NCBI RefSeq assembly: GCF_003287935.1
Contig: NZ_CP030287.1
Span: 2,570,267-2,634,266 of the forward strand
Direction of reading: 5' to 3'
Length of the DNA stretch: 64,000 nt
Origin: Streptomyces sp. ICC1
GTDB taxonomy: Bacteria; Actinomycetota; Actinomycetes; Streptomycetales; Streptomycetaceae
Positions 9,361 through 17,593 of the stretch are shown piece by piece (the stretch's first letter is position 1; each line of letters begins with the position of its first letter). The notes below the pieces were generated by a model. It did no database searches. It saw nothing but the letters and a program-made list of their open reading frames with translations, and was not told where the DNA came from. Made by a program: the position numbers and the translations under genes.

Positions 9361-9418
9361 ACCGAGATCATCACGGCACGAGGCGAGACACGGACCCCAG
9401 TTCTAAAACACGCCCTAG

Positions 9419-10327
9419 GGGGTGTCTTCAAAGAGTGATGAGGGGGCATCATGTCCGTATGGTGCGTCGTCATGAGCTCACGGATGTCGAGTGGGAAGTG
9501 TTGTCCGGACTGTTGCCGCGGGCGTCATCAGGGCGGCCTCGGCTGGATGATCGAGTGGTGTTGAACGGCATCGTCTGGAAGTTGCGGACGGGCACGGCCT
9601 GGCGTGACGTACCCGCGCGGTACGGGCCTTGGCAGACCTTGTATACGCGTTTCCGCAGGTGGGCTCTGGATGGGACGTTCACGAGAATGTTGATGGCGGT
9701 CCAGGCGGAGAAGGACGCGGCCGGTGACATCGACTGGCTGGTGTCGGTCGACTCCACCGTCGCCCGTGCCCATCAACATGCCGCGGGCGCCCGTAAAAAG
9801 GGGCAGGGACAGGGGACGAAGTACACGATCACGCCCTCGGACGATCCCGAGGCGGACTGACGACCAAGATCCACCTCGCCTGCGACGGCCGCGGCCGGCC
9901 CCTCGGCTTCGTCCTCACGGGCGGCAACGCGGCCGACTGCACCCACTTCGAGCAGGTGATGGACGCGATCAAGGTCCTCCGGGTCGGGCCCGGCAGGCCT
10001 CGAACCCGCCCGGACCACGTTCTGGGCGACAAGGGCTACAGCTCCCGCAAGATACGCGCCTACCTGCGCAAACGCGGGATCGACCACACCATCCCCGAAC
10101 GCCGCGACCAGCGAGCCAACAGACGACGCAAAGGCCGAACCGGCGGCCGCCCCTGCGGCTTCGACAAGCAGCTCTACAAAAGACGCAACGTCGTCGAGCG
10201 CTGCTTCAACCGGTTGAAACAGTGGCGCGGCATCGCCACTCGCTACGACAAAACCCGCGAGTCCTACCACGCCGCCGTCACCATCGCCTCCCTCTTCCTC
10301 TGGCTCAACCCTCTTTGAAGACACTGC
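9419..10327 (+). mobile_element. Second IS5-family insertion sequence, tandem with the first
   Basis: The ends are imperfect inverted repeats sharing GTGTCTTCAAAGAG (left from 9421, right at about 10311-10324). CTAG flanks each side (9415-9418 and 10328-10331). The left CTAG is the same one that forms the right target copy of the first element, so the two lie end to end sharing one target site. The transposase occupies nearly the whole length. Confidence 0.85.
9438..10318 (+). CDS. IS5-family transposase made by -1 frameshifting (two overlapping frames)
   Basis: Frame A runs from ATG 9438 (or ATG 9459) to 9860 and encodes the HTH region plus the first Asp (SVDSTVARAHQHA). Frame B, one base back, is open from at least 9797 and carries [18 protein letters not shown], the second Asp (LGDKGYSSRK) and Glu (VVERCFNRLK). 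The frames overlap at TAAAAAGGGG (9794-9803). A -1 slip there joins them in register, matching the AGAR-K-LGRSRGG path of one-frame relatives. Programmed frameshifting is known in IS5-family elements; a simple mutation is the alternative. Confidence 0.8.
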
Positions 10328-10578
10328 CTAGTAGTGCTTTGTTACGTGCTGTTGTGGGCCTGTCTTGGGGTGGGTTGTCGGCAGGTGGGGCAGGTTGTCG
10401 GCGGACGTGGCAAAGTCCAGGTGTGCGGCCAGTTGAGTCCCGGCTGATGGCCACCAGAAATCCAGGTGGATGGCCTTCCGGCCCGCGGTGTTCCTGATCG
10501 CTTCCTTGTCTGGAGGGGACCCCTCCGTCCGGTTTGCTGTTGTTTGCGAAGCATCAGCGAACTGGTCGAAGAGGTCCT

Positions 10579-12078
10579 GTGACGAAGTCTGACAGAGAGA
10601 TCATGGAGATATTCGAGGCGTACGACCTGACCGAGACGGTCTGGTCGGCGGCCACCCTGACGGGGCACGACCCGAAGACGGTCAAGCGGTACGTCGAGGC
10701 CCGCGAGGCCGGGCGCAACCCGTATGAACGCGAGCCGCGGCCGAAGATGATCGACGCCTTCCTGGAGAAGATCGAGGAGTGGGTCGAGCAGTCCAAGGCG
10801 ACGATCCGCGCCGACGTGGTCCACGAGAAGCTGGCGAAGATGGGCTACCCGGGCAGCGCGCGCTCGACCCGGCGTGCGGTGAACACGGCGAAGACCGCGT
10901 GGAAGGCGGGCAAACGCCGGACCTACCGGCCCTGGATCCCCGAGCCGGGTCGATGGCTGCAGTTCGACTGGGGAGAAGGGCCCCGTATCGGCGGGCGTCG
11001 GACCTGGCTGTTCTGCGCGTGGCTGTCGTGGTCGCGATTCAGAGTGGTCATTCCGGTCTGGGACTGCACCCTGGGCACGCTGGTGGCCTGCCTGGACACC
11101 GCCTTGCGCCGGATCGGCGGGGCGCCGACCTACGTACTGACCGACAACGCGAAGACGGTCACCGTCGAGCACATCGCCGGGATCCCGGTCCGGCACCCGC
11201 AGATGGTCGCCGCCGGCCGGCACTACGGTTGCCAGGTGGTCAGCTGCGTCCCCTACGACCCCGAGTCCAAGGGTGGTGCGGAGGCCACGGTCCGTATCGC
11301 GAAGGCCGACCTGGTGCCCACGGACGCGAACCTGCTGCCCGCCTACGACACCTTCGCCGAGCTCGCGGACGCCTGCCTGACCTGGTCTGATGCGGTGAAC
11401 GCGCGCCGCCACCGGGCGACCGGACAGATACCCGCCGACCGCCTGGACATTGAACGCACCACGCTGCACGTCCTCCCGCTGGAGCCGCTGGCGCTCGCGC
11501 TGGGCGAGGAGAGGGTGGTCGGCTCGGACCGCACGATCAGCTTCAACTCGGTGCGCTACTCGACCCCGCCGGGCTATACCGGCGCCCGGGTCTGGTGCCG
11601 GGTGGTCGGCGAGGAATTGTCCATCACCGCTCGCACCAACTCCGGTGACCTGTCGGAGATCTGGCGCCACCAGCTGTCGGTCCCAGGGATTCCGCAGATC
11701 ATCGACGCGCACTACCCCGATCACCCTGACGGCCGCGGCGTCCACCAGCCCAGACTGCAGCCGCGCTCGGAAGCGGAGATCGCGTTCGTGGGCATCGGCC
11801 CGGGAGCCGGCCGCTGGCTCAAGGAGGCCGGACCCGCCAGCGCGGTCCGTATCCGCGCCAAGATGGCCCGCGCCGTCGAGCTCGCCACCGTCATGGGCTC
11901 CGGCAGCGTCGATCAGGCTCTGGGGCTGGCCGCGACCGCCGGACGCTTCGCCGACGACGACCTGCTTTCCATTCTGGAGCACCTCGCGGCGAAGAGGCCC
12001 GCCGGTGAGTTCGTACGCGCGGACGAGGCGCACTCCGTCCAGAGCGGCACGATCGGCTGGCAGGCCCTGGGGCAGTAG
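10579..12078 (+). CDS. istA: IS21-family transposase IstA (element A)
   Basis: GTG 10579 follows GAAGAGG and starts VTKSDREIMEIFEAYD, the normal beginning of this subgroup; the frame is open further upstream to TTG 10534. The protein has an N-terminal HTH (TLTGHDPKTVKRYVEA), then the rve-type DDE core (FDWGEGPRIGG, YVLTDNAKTV, DPESKGGAEATVR). About 500 residues, intact. It is the catalytic subunit that works with the AAA+ regulator IstB. Its istB partner lies 380 bp downstream instead of overlapping, and is broken. Confidence 0.92.
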   Translation: MTKSDREIMEIFEAYDLTETVWSAATLTGHDPKTVKRYVEAREAGRNPYEREPRPKMIDAFLEKIEEWVEQSKATIRADVVHEKLAKMGYPGSARSTRRAVNTAKTAWKAGKRRTYRPWIPEPGRWLQFDWGEGPRIGGRRTWLFCAWLSWSRFRVVIPVWDCTLGTLVACLDTALRRIGGAPTYVLTDNAKTVTVEHIAGIPVRHPQMVAAGRHYGCQVVSCVPYDPESKGGAEATVRIAKADLVPTDANLLPAYDTFAELADACLTWSDAVNARRHRATGQIPADRLDIERTTLHVLPLEPLALALGEERVVGSDRTISFNSVRYSTPPGYTGARVWCRVVGEELSITARTNSGDLSEIWRHQLSVPGIPQIIDAHYPDHPDGRGVHQPRLQPRSEAEIAFVGIGPGAGRWLKEAGPASAVRIRAKMARAVELATVMGSGSVDQALGLAATAGRFADDDLLSILEHLAAKRPAGEFVRADEAHSVQSGTIGWQALGQ

Positions 12079-12117
12079 ACAGCGACCGGGAGCTGGTTGA
12101 AAACCAGCCGATCGGGG

Positions 12118-12408
12118 TCAGTCACCGATGAACCACAGATACAGGTGCGTCCCGCGCTCGACGACCTGACACAACTCGCGGGCCTGGGCAACCCAGTCGC
12201 CACCGCAGACGGCGGGAAGCCGGTCGAGTTCCGCCACTAGCAATGGCATCTGCCGATGATTGAACACAGCGTCCCCATACGGAGTCAGGGCGATGAGCAT
12301 CGGGAAGTCCGCCGGGTCCAGATCCGCAAAAGCCGCGGTCCACTCCACACCGGCCTCAGCGCGAGCCACGATTTTCCTGCTGTCACCACGCACGGCCTGA
12401 TTGATCAT
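12118..12408 (-). CDS. Cargo gene between istA and istB of IS21 element A; unknown protein
   Basis: The 96-residue product (MINQAVRGDSRKIVARAEAG ... GTHLYLWFIGD) is acidic and compact, with Trp and Tyr residues typical of a folded single domain. It sits on the opposite strand between istA and istB, which in IS21 elements are normally adjacent or overlapping. It is therefore an added passenger. No family is recognised. Size and context resemble orphan immunity genes, but that is inference. Confidence 0.6.
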   Translation of the reverse strand: MINQAVRGDSRKIVARAEAGVEWTAAFADLDPADFPMLIALTPYGDAVFNHRQMPLLVAELDRLPAVCGGDWVAQARELCQVVERGTHLYLWFIGD

Positions 12409-12458
12409 CCGCCGAGCTTATCGGCGCCCATCCCGACCTGCGAAGGAATATACGACCC

Positions 12459-12977
12459 GTGACGTTTCCCCAGGCCCCGGCCCTGCCAGAGGAGCTGGAC
12501 AGGCTGATGCGCCGAATGCGCCTGCCCTATATGCGCAAAGCCGCCCCCGACGTGCTGGCCACCGCCCGCGCGCAACGCTGGGATCCCGCCGAGGTCCTGC
12601 GGCTGCTGATCGCCGAGGAGGTCACCGGCCGTGACGCCGCCACCCGACGATTGAGGCGGCACTCTGCGAACTTCCCCACCGGCAAGACCCTGGCTTCCTG
12701 GCGGGCCGAGGACTCCACGATTCCCGAGCCCACCCAGAACTCGCTGGTCACCCTGGAGTGGATCGGCCGGGCGGAGAACTTGGTGATCGCCGGCCCGTCG
12801 GGAACTGGAAAGTCGCACTTCACGGAGGGTCTGGCACAGGCCGCGATCGAGAAGGACCTGCGAGTGGCCTGGTTCACCCTGGAGACCCTGAGCGCGGCGA
12901 TCAGCAAGTCGAAGGTCGACGGGTCCACCGCCCGCACCGTTGCACGGATCTGCCGGGCGGACCTCATCGTCGTCGAC
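12459..12977 (+). pseudogene. istB: IstB of IS21 element A, truncated after the Walker-B Asp by the RIT element
   Basis: GTG 12459 (GAAGGA upstream) starts an IstB-like AAA+ ATPase with an intact Walker A at residues 112-119 (GPSGTGKS). It reads to RADLIVVD, where Asp 173 is encoded at 12975-12977. Intact relatives continue with a second Asp and about 85 more residues. Here the frame enters the RIT end (LCRHRDYAEAV) and stops at 13013. The C-terminal half is not found in the window. Confidence 0.9.
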
Positions 12978-13003
12978 CTATGCCGACACCGCGACTATGC
13001 CGA
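12973..13003 (+). repeat. Left terminal inverted repeat of the RIT element
   Basis: 31 bp beginning TCGACCTATGCC and ending CTATGCCGA. Its exact reverse complement is at 17028-17058. Two CTATGCCGA motifs within it start 17 bp apart and look like recombinase-binding arms. Confidence 0.85.
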
Positions 13004-13120
13004 AGCTGTGTGACTAGGTCCGCTCCTTCGTGGGGTTTCGGCTGTTCATAGCTCTGCATAGTTTCTGTTCCGGGCAGCCTCGAGTGCGAGGGGGCAGGGG
13101 GCTCCCGCGAGGGGGTGGCG

Positions 13121-14329
13121 ATGCCGTTCGGAAGTGCGCGTCGGAAGGCGGGTGTCCTGACCGGGCAGGTCGAGGGCTACCGGGCCTGGCTGGCGGAGCG
13201 CGGGTACACGACCCTGACTGTCAGGAACATGCTCAAGGATCTGGGGCAGGTCGGCCTGTGGCTTTCCGGGCAGGGCCTTGATGCCGCCGATCTGGACGCG
13301 AAGCGGGTGGACCAGCACCTTTCCGATCTACAGAGGGCGGGTCGTCGTCGGGTGGCTGGGCCGCGCGGCATGGTCCCGCTGCTGATGTTCCTGCGTGAGG
13401 CCGGGGTGGTACCTGTGCCGCAGGTGACGTCCTCGCCGGCGGAGGCTCTGCTGGAGCGGTACCGGTGCTGGATGGAGTCCGAGCGTGGCCTGTCGGCGTC
13501 GACGATGCTGCGCTACGGGAACACTGCCCGACGCTTCCTGGCCGAACAGGCGACAGACGATGGGGAGTTCGCGCCGGAGGGGCTGACGGGGGCGGATCTG
13601 AGCGCGTTCCTGCTGCGGGAGTGCACCAGGGTCTCGGCGGGCTCGGCGAAGGGGCGGGTTGCCGAGCTGCGGTCGCTGATGCGGTTCCTGCACCTGCACG
13701 GCATCATCCCGATGAAGCTTGGCGGCGCGGTGCCTCCGGTGGGCGGTTGGCGCTTCGCTTCCGTGCCGCCGACGATGGCGGTCGGCGACGTTCAGCGGCT
13801 GCTGGACCACACTCCGCGCGAGGGGATGGTGGGCGTCCGCGACTACGCGATCCTGATGCTGGTGGCCAGGCTCGGCCTGCGCTCGATCGAGGTGGCCCGG
13901 CTGCTGCTGGACGATGTGGACTGGCGCTGCGGCGAGATCGTGGTCCGGGGCAAGGGACGCCGCGAGGACCGGCTCCCGCTGCCCGCCGACGTCGGCGAGG
14001 CCCTGGTCGCCTACTTGGACGGTCCCAGACCGCATCTGAAGGACCGCCATGTGTTCTTGACCTGCAGGGCTCCGCGCGGGCCGATCCGGGCGGACCTGGT
14101 CGGCGACGTGGTGGAGAGGGCGTGTCTGCGGGCCGGCGCTTCCAAGGTTGGGCCGCACCGGCTGCGTCATGCACTAGCCGCCGACATGCTGCGTCACGGC
14201 GCGGGGCTCACCGCCATCGGGCAGGTGCTTCGGCATCAGGACCTGGCAACGACCGCGCTCTACGCGAAGGTCGACTTCGTCGCATTGCGCGCAGTCGCCC
14301 AGCCGTGGCCCGGGATGGAGGCGGCGTGA
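13121..14329 (+). CDS. RIT tyrosine recombinase, first of three
   Basis: ATG 13121 has GAGGGGG six bases upstream; GTG 13115 is in frame. The 402-residue protein has an N-terminal SAM-like DNA-binding part and a C-terminal catalytic domain. The catalytic set is visible: Arg in LGLRSIEVARL, Lys in RGKGRREDRLPL, HxLR in GPHRLRHALA, His in VLRHQDLATT and Tyr in ALYAKVD. The set is complete, so it should be catalytic. Its stop overlaps the next start (GTGA). Confidence 0.9.
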   Translation: MPFGSARRKAGVLTGQVEGYRAWLAERGYTTLTVRNMLKDLGQVGLWLSGQGLDAADLDAKRVDQHLSDLQRAGRRRVAGPRGMVPLLMFLREAGVVPVPQVTSSPAEALLERYRCWMESERGLSASTMLRYGNTARRFLAEQATDDGEFAPEGLTGADLSAFLLRECTRVSAGSAKGRVAELRSLMRFLHLHGIIPMKLGGAVPPVGGWRFASVPPTMAVGDVQRLLDHTPREGMVGVRDYAILMLVARLGLRSIEVARLLLDDVDWRCGEIVVRGKGRREDRLPLPADVGEALVAYLDGPRPHLKDRHVFLTCRAPRGPIRADLVGDVVERACLRAGASKVGPHRLRHALAADMLRHGAGLTAIGQVLRHQDLATTALYAKVDFVALRAVAQPWPGMEAA

Positions 14330-15258
14330 CCGATCTTCACCAAGCCCTCGACGACTACCTGCGGCTCCGCCGTTCACTGGGGCACCAGATGGCCGAAGCC
14401 GCTCACCTGCTGCCGGACTTCGTGACCTTCATGGACCTCCGCGGCGAACAGACCGTGACTATCGCCGCCGCACTGGAGTGGATGAACAGCCGCGAGCTCG
14501 AGGTGATCACGACGGTCAGCCCTCGTCGGATCACCGCTGTTCGTGGGTTCGCCCGCTACCTGAGCGGGATCGACCCGGCAACCGAGGTGCCGCCGCTGGG
14601 ACTGGTGCCTTACAACCGGCGCCGGGGCCGGGTCTTCCTCTACTCCGACGCCGACATCGCAGCAATCATGGCCACGGCCAAGGAGACGATCCCGCAGCCG
14701 CTGCGGGCGGCGACCTATCACACGCTGATCGGGCTGCTGGCCGCATCGGGCCTGCGCATCGGCGAGGCCATCAAGCTGGACCGCGACGACATCGACTGGA
14801 ACCAGGGTGTGCTGCACATCCGCGAGTCCAAGTTCGGCAAGTCCCGATTGGTCCCGCTGCAGGGCAGCACCACGAACGCGTTGCGCAAGTACGACAAGGT
14901 GCGCGAAGACCTGATGCCCAGGCCCCAGGACCCCGCGTTCTTCATCTCCCGCACCGGCAAGCGGCTGATCTACGCCTGCGTGCACCCGGTCTTCCGGGCC
15001 TTGGTCGACACCGCCGGCGTCGGCCTCGACGCCCCGCACAGACCTCGACTGCACGAACTGCGACACACCTTCGCCGTTCGAACCCTGCTGCACTGGTATC
15101 GCACCGAGGACAACATCCAGGCCAGGATCCCGTCACTGTCGACCTACATGGGACACCGCGAACCGGCCTGCACCTACTGGTACCTGTCAGCGGCCCCGGA
15201 ACTGCTCGCCCTAGCCGCCGTCCGCCGCGACGGCGTCCGGAAGGCGGCCCGCCCATGA
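14326..15258 (+). CDS. RIT tyrosine recombinase, second of three
   Basis: GTG 14326 overlaps the previous stop as GTGA. The 310-residue protein shows Arg in ASGLRIGEAIKL, Lys in ESKFGKSRLVPL, His/Arg in LHELRHTFAVR, His in YMGHREPACT and Tyr in TYWYLSAAP. The active site looks complete. It is shorter than the first and third proteins and is translationally coupled to both neighbours, as is standard for RIT trios, whose members are thought to act together. Confidence 0.9.
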   Translation: MTDLHQALDDYLRLRRSLGHQMAEAAHLLPDFVTFMDLRGEQTVTIAAALEWMNSRELEVITTVSPRRITAVRGFARYLSGIDPATEVPPLGLVPYNRRRGRVFLYSDADIAAIMATAKETIPQPLRAATYHTLIGLLAASGLRIGEAIKLDRDDIDWNQGVLHIRESKFGKSRLVPLQGSTTNALRKYDKVREDLMPRPQDPAFFISRTGKRLIYACVHPVFRALVDTAGVGLDAPHRPRLHELRHTFAVRTLLHWYRTEDNIQARIPSLSTYMGHREPACTYWYLSAAPELLALAAVRRDGVRKAARP

Positions 15259-16244
15259 CCCTGATCGCACCCACCCTGCAGGCGTTCTTCACCGACCGGC
15301 TCGCCCGCCAGCGCCAGGCCAGCCCCCGCACCATCGCCGCCTACCGCGACGCGCTCCGCCTCCTGCTCGGCTTCGTCCGACAACGGACCGGCACCGCTCC
15401 GGCGAAACTGGACTGGAACGACCTGAGCGCGGACGTGATCTCGGCATTCCTGAACCACCTGGAGGACGAGCGCGGCAACAGCACCCGAACCCGCAACGTC
15501 CGCCTGACCGCGATCCGCTCCCTGTTCTCTTACGCCGCCCTCCAGCACCCCGAACACGCCCTGCTCATCCAGCGGGTCCTGGACATCCCACCCAAGAGGT
15601 TCGATAAGCGGACTGTCACCTTCCTGACCGGTCCGGAAGTCGATGCGCTGCTGGCCGCGCCGGATCCGAAACGCTGGGAAGGACGACGGGACAAGGCCAT
15701 GCTGGCCCTGGCCGTCCAGACCGGCCTACGCGTCTCTGAACTCACCAGCCTGAACCGCGACGACATCACCCTCGGCGACGGCGCCGCCGTCCGCTGCGAG
15801 GGCAAGGGGCGCAAACAGCGCACCGTCCCACTCGACCGCCCTATCCAGAGCCTGCTGAGCTCCTGGGTGAACGAACGCGCCGGCCACGGCGGCGACCCCT
15901 TGTTCTGCACCCGCACCGGGCGTCGGCTCAGCCGCGACGCCGTCGCCCAGCGCCTGAGCACCCACGTACGCACTGCCGCACAAGCTTGCCCGTCCCTGAT
16001 CGACAAGAGCATCCACCCGCACGTCCTACGGCATAGCTGCGCGATGTCGCTGCTGCAGGCCGGTGTCGACACCACGGTCATCGCGCTGTGGCTCGGCCAC
16101 GCCGGCGTCCGCTCCACCGACGCTTACGTCCACGCCGACATGACCATCAAGGAAAAGGCCCTCGCCCTCACCGCACCGGTCACCGCCCGCCCGGGCCGCT
16201 ACCAACCCACCGACAAGATCCTCGCATTTCTCGACCGTCTGTGA
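15255..16244 (+). CDS. RIT tyrosine recombinase, third of three
   Basis: ATG 15255 overlaps the previous stop (ATGA). The 329-residue protein has a core-binding N-terminal domain (ASPRTIAAYRDALRLLLGF) and a full catalytic set: Arg in TGLRVSELTSL, Lys in EGKGRKQRTVPL, HxLRH in HPHVLRHSCAM, His in WLGHAGVRST and Tyr in DAYVHAD. Closest in pattern to XerD-like phage integrases. Confidence 0.92.
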   Translation: MTLIAPTLQAFFTDRLARQRQASPRTIAAYRDALRLLLGFVRQRTGTAPAKLDWNDLSADVISAFLNHLEDERGNSTRTRNVRLTAIRSLFSYAALQHPEHALLIQRVLDIPPKRFDKRTVTFLTGPEVDALLAAPDPKRWEGRRDKAMLALAVQTGLRVSELTSLNRDDITLGDGAAVRCEGKGRKQRTVPLDRPIQSLLSSWVNERAGHGGDPLFCTRTGRRLSRDAVAQRLSTHVRTAAQACPSLIDKSIHPHVLRHSCAMSLLQAGVDTTVIALWLGHAGVRSTDAYVHADMTIKEKALALTAPVTARPGRYQPTDKILAFLDRL

Positions 16245-16292
16245 CTGCCTTGATCGACGCGAATCGAGTCGCTCGAAGTGTTCTCGCCCGTC

Positions 16293-16871
16293 TCAGGGCG
16301 TGGTCAGCTGACTCCCTGCCAGCCATTGCATATACCAATCGTGGAAGTCCGGCCCTGGGCTAAGGGGGTGTCCGCAGCCGATGTCGTCCGTCCAGACCTG
16401 TCCACGCCCCGGGCCGGTGACCACCAGGCGATAGAAGGAGCCGCAGCCGATCTCGGCAATGATCAGTGATCCGGTGAACCAGCACGGCGAGAAGTCCTCC
16501 TCGCCGGGGGAGTGCTCAGCGCAGACGGACCGCTCGTCCGAGGGCAAAAAGGGACCCGTGTGAGGGAAAGGAACAGACAGCAGATCGGCCCAGTTGGCGC
16601 CCAGGTCGCCCTGTGAGTCGACCCACGGCTTGCTGCCGAACTCGTACAGTCCGTATGCCGGTCCAGCGCCCCCGCTGCCCACCGTGGTGATGAAAGAGCG
16701 GTAGGCGCCCGGGAACTCGAACCCGTGCCGCTGCTCGAACTTGGCCACGACATCCTCGGCCACAGGCGGCCCGAGCATCCAGCGGTGCCTCCGCGCACCG
16801 AAGTCCCGGCATTCGGGGTCTGCCTCCGCCCGCGTCCGAAGTCGCTCACGCAGCGCGTCGATATCCCACAT
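16293..16871 (-). CDS. SMI1/KNR4 (SUKH) family protein, RIT cargo
   Basis: ATG 16871 (MWDIDALRERL) is chosen; the frame extends to 16904. The 192-residue protein matches the SMI1/KNR4 fold at about residues 38-90: VVAKFEQRHGFEFPGAYRSF followed by TTVGSGGAGPAYGLYEFGS. In bacteria this superfamily contains many immunity proteins against secreted nuclease toxins. No toxin gene is nearby, so it is an orphan. It reads against the recombinases and lies fully inside the RIT ends. Confidence 0.85.
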   Translation of the reverse strand: MWDIDALRERLRTRAEADPECRDFGARRHRWMLGPPVAEDVVAKFEQRHGFEFPGAYRSFITTVGSGGAGPAYGLYEFGSKPWVDSQGDLGANWADLLSVPFPHTGPFLPSDERSVCAEHSPGEEDFSPCWFTGSLIIAEIGCGSFYRLVVTGPGRGQVWTDDIGCGHPLSPGPDFHDWYMQWLAGSQLTTP

Positions 16872-17027
16872 GCCCCCACGATATCGCCCCGCTCCCAGAC
16901 CCAAGCAGCACTCGGCACCGCCTCAACCCAACTGCAGCTTCCGTCAAACTGGGCGTATCCATGGTGCCGACTATGCCGAACCGGGATGCGCTTTCGACCG
17001 CCTACAACCGTTCCACTACTGTCCCGC

Positions 17028-17058
17028 TCGGCATAGTCGCGGTGTCGGCATAGGTCGA
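17028..17058 (-). repeat. Right terminal inverted repeat of the RIT element
   Basis: Exact reverse complement of 12973-13003. A further CTATGCCGA lies inside the element at about 16970-16979, suggesting an extra recombinase-binding site at this end. Confidence 0.85.
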
Positions 17059-17593
17059 TGACCAGCAGCTTCGGGCCGGCGAAGAAGTTCATGCAGGACT
17101 TCCACCGGCCTTCGAGAGCGGCCTTGTGGCAGCGGGCCGAGAGCTCGGCGGCGGTGGTGAAGTAGACACGGTGCCCCGCTTCGACCGCGGCCCGGCCGAG
17201 CGCGACGGACAACATGGTTTTGCCGACTCCGGGCGGCCCCACGAACAGGACGTTGGAGGCGTCGTCGAGGAAGCGGAGGGTGGCCAGGTCCCGGATGAGC
17301 TTCTCGTCGACGCCGGGCTGGGCGGCGAAGTCGAAGTCGTTGAGGGTCCAGGGTTCGGGCAGGCAGGCGAACCGGAGCCGGGCCGCCAGCCGGCGGGCCT
17401 CGGTGGCCTCGACCTCGATCTCCAGCAGCCGCTCCAGGGCCGCGGTCAGCGACATCCGCTCACTCCGGGCCTGGTCCAGGACCCGGTTCAGGGCCTCGGC
17501 GGCATCGTTCAACTTGAGGTAGGACAGATGGCCTCGCAGCTGCTGGAAGCGGCGTGCTTCGCTCATCTGCATCGGCGACGATGGTGTACTCAC
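17054..17593 (-). pseudogene. istB: IstB of IS21 element B, truncated after the Walker-B Asp by the RIT element
   Basis: GTG 17593 overlaps the istA stop (GTGA). The AAA+ protein has Walker A VGPPGVGKT at residues 118-126 and reads to GPKLLVID, with Asp 180 at 17054-17056. There the RIT terminal repeat begins and adds LCRHRDYAE. The sequence is clearly different from the istB at 12459, yet the break is at the same codon. The C-terminal half is absent from the window. The frame stays open to 16463 only by chance. Confidence 0.9.

Larger units (their letters stand above)
8080..9414 (-). mobile_element. IS5-family insertion sequence (first copy) carrying a passenger gene
   Basis: Perfect 14-bp terminal inverted repeats GGCGTGTTTTAGAA bound 8080-9414, and CTAG stands on each side (8076-8079 and 9415-9418), a target duplication known for this group. 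Inside are a full-length transposase gene and, unusually, a second gene at the transposase 3' side whose stop codon lies within the left repeat. At 1335 bp it is longer than the simplest relatives. Confidence 0.85.
12978..17053 (+). mobile_element. Recombinase-in-trio (RIT) element with an SMI1/KNR4 cargo gene
   Basis: Three consecutive, overlapping tyrosine-recombinase genes (13121-16244) define a RIT element. Its limits are fixed by a 31-bp inverted repeat present at 12973-13003 and 17028-17058; the inner 26 bp belong to the element and TCGAC is shared with the target. Each end carries two direct CTATGCCGA copies 17 bp apart. The element is 4076 bp and includes one cargo gene on the opposite strand. 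It is bounded on both sides by istB genes cut at the equivalent codon. Confidence 0.85.

Noticed and set aside
10342..12033. Long leftward open frame (563 codons) across istA of element A
   Set aside because: It is the antisense shadow of a clear IS21 transposase; the translation is low-complexity Gly/Arg/Pro-rich with no motif.
13465..14325. Apparent long N-terminal extension of the second RIT recombinase
   Set aside because: This part overlaps the first recombinase in another frame and reads as Arg/Gly-rich nonsense; GTG 14326 is the real start.
16463..17053. Long C-terminal extension of istB of element B
   Set aside because: The frame passes from istB into the RIT end and across the SMI1/KNR4 gene in the wrong frame; it stays open only by chance.
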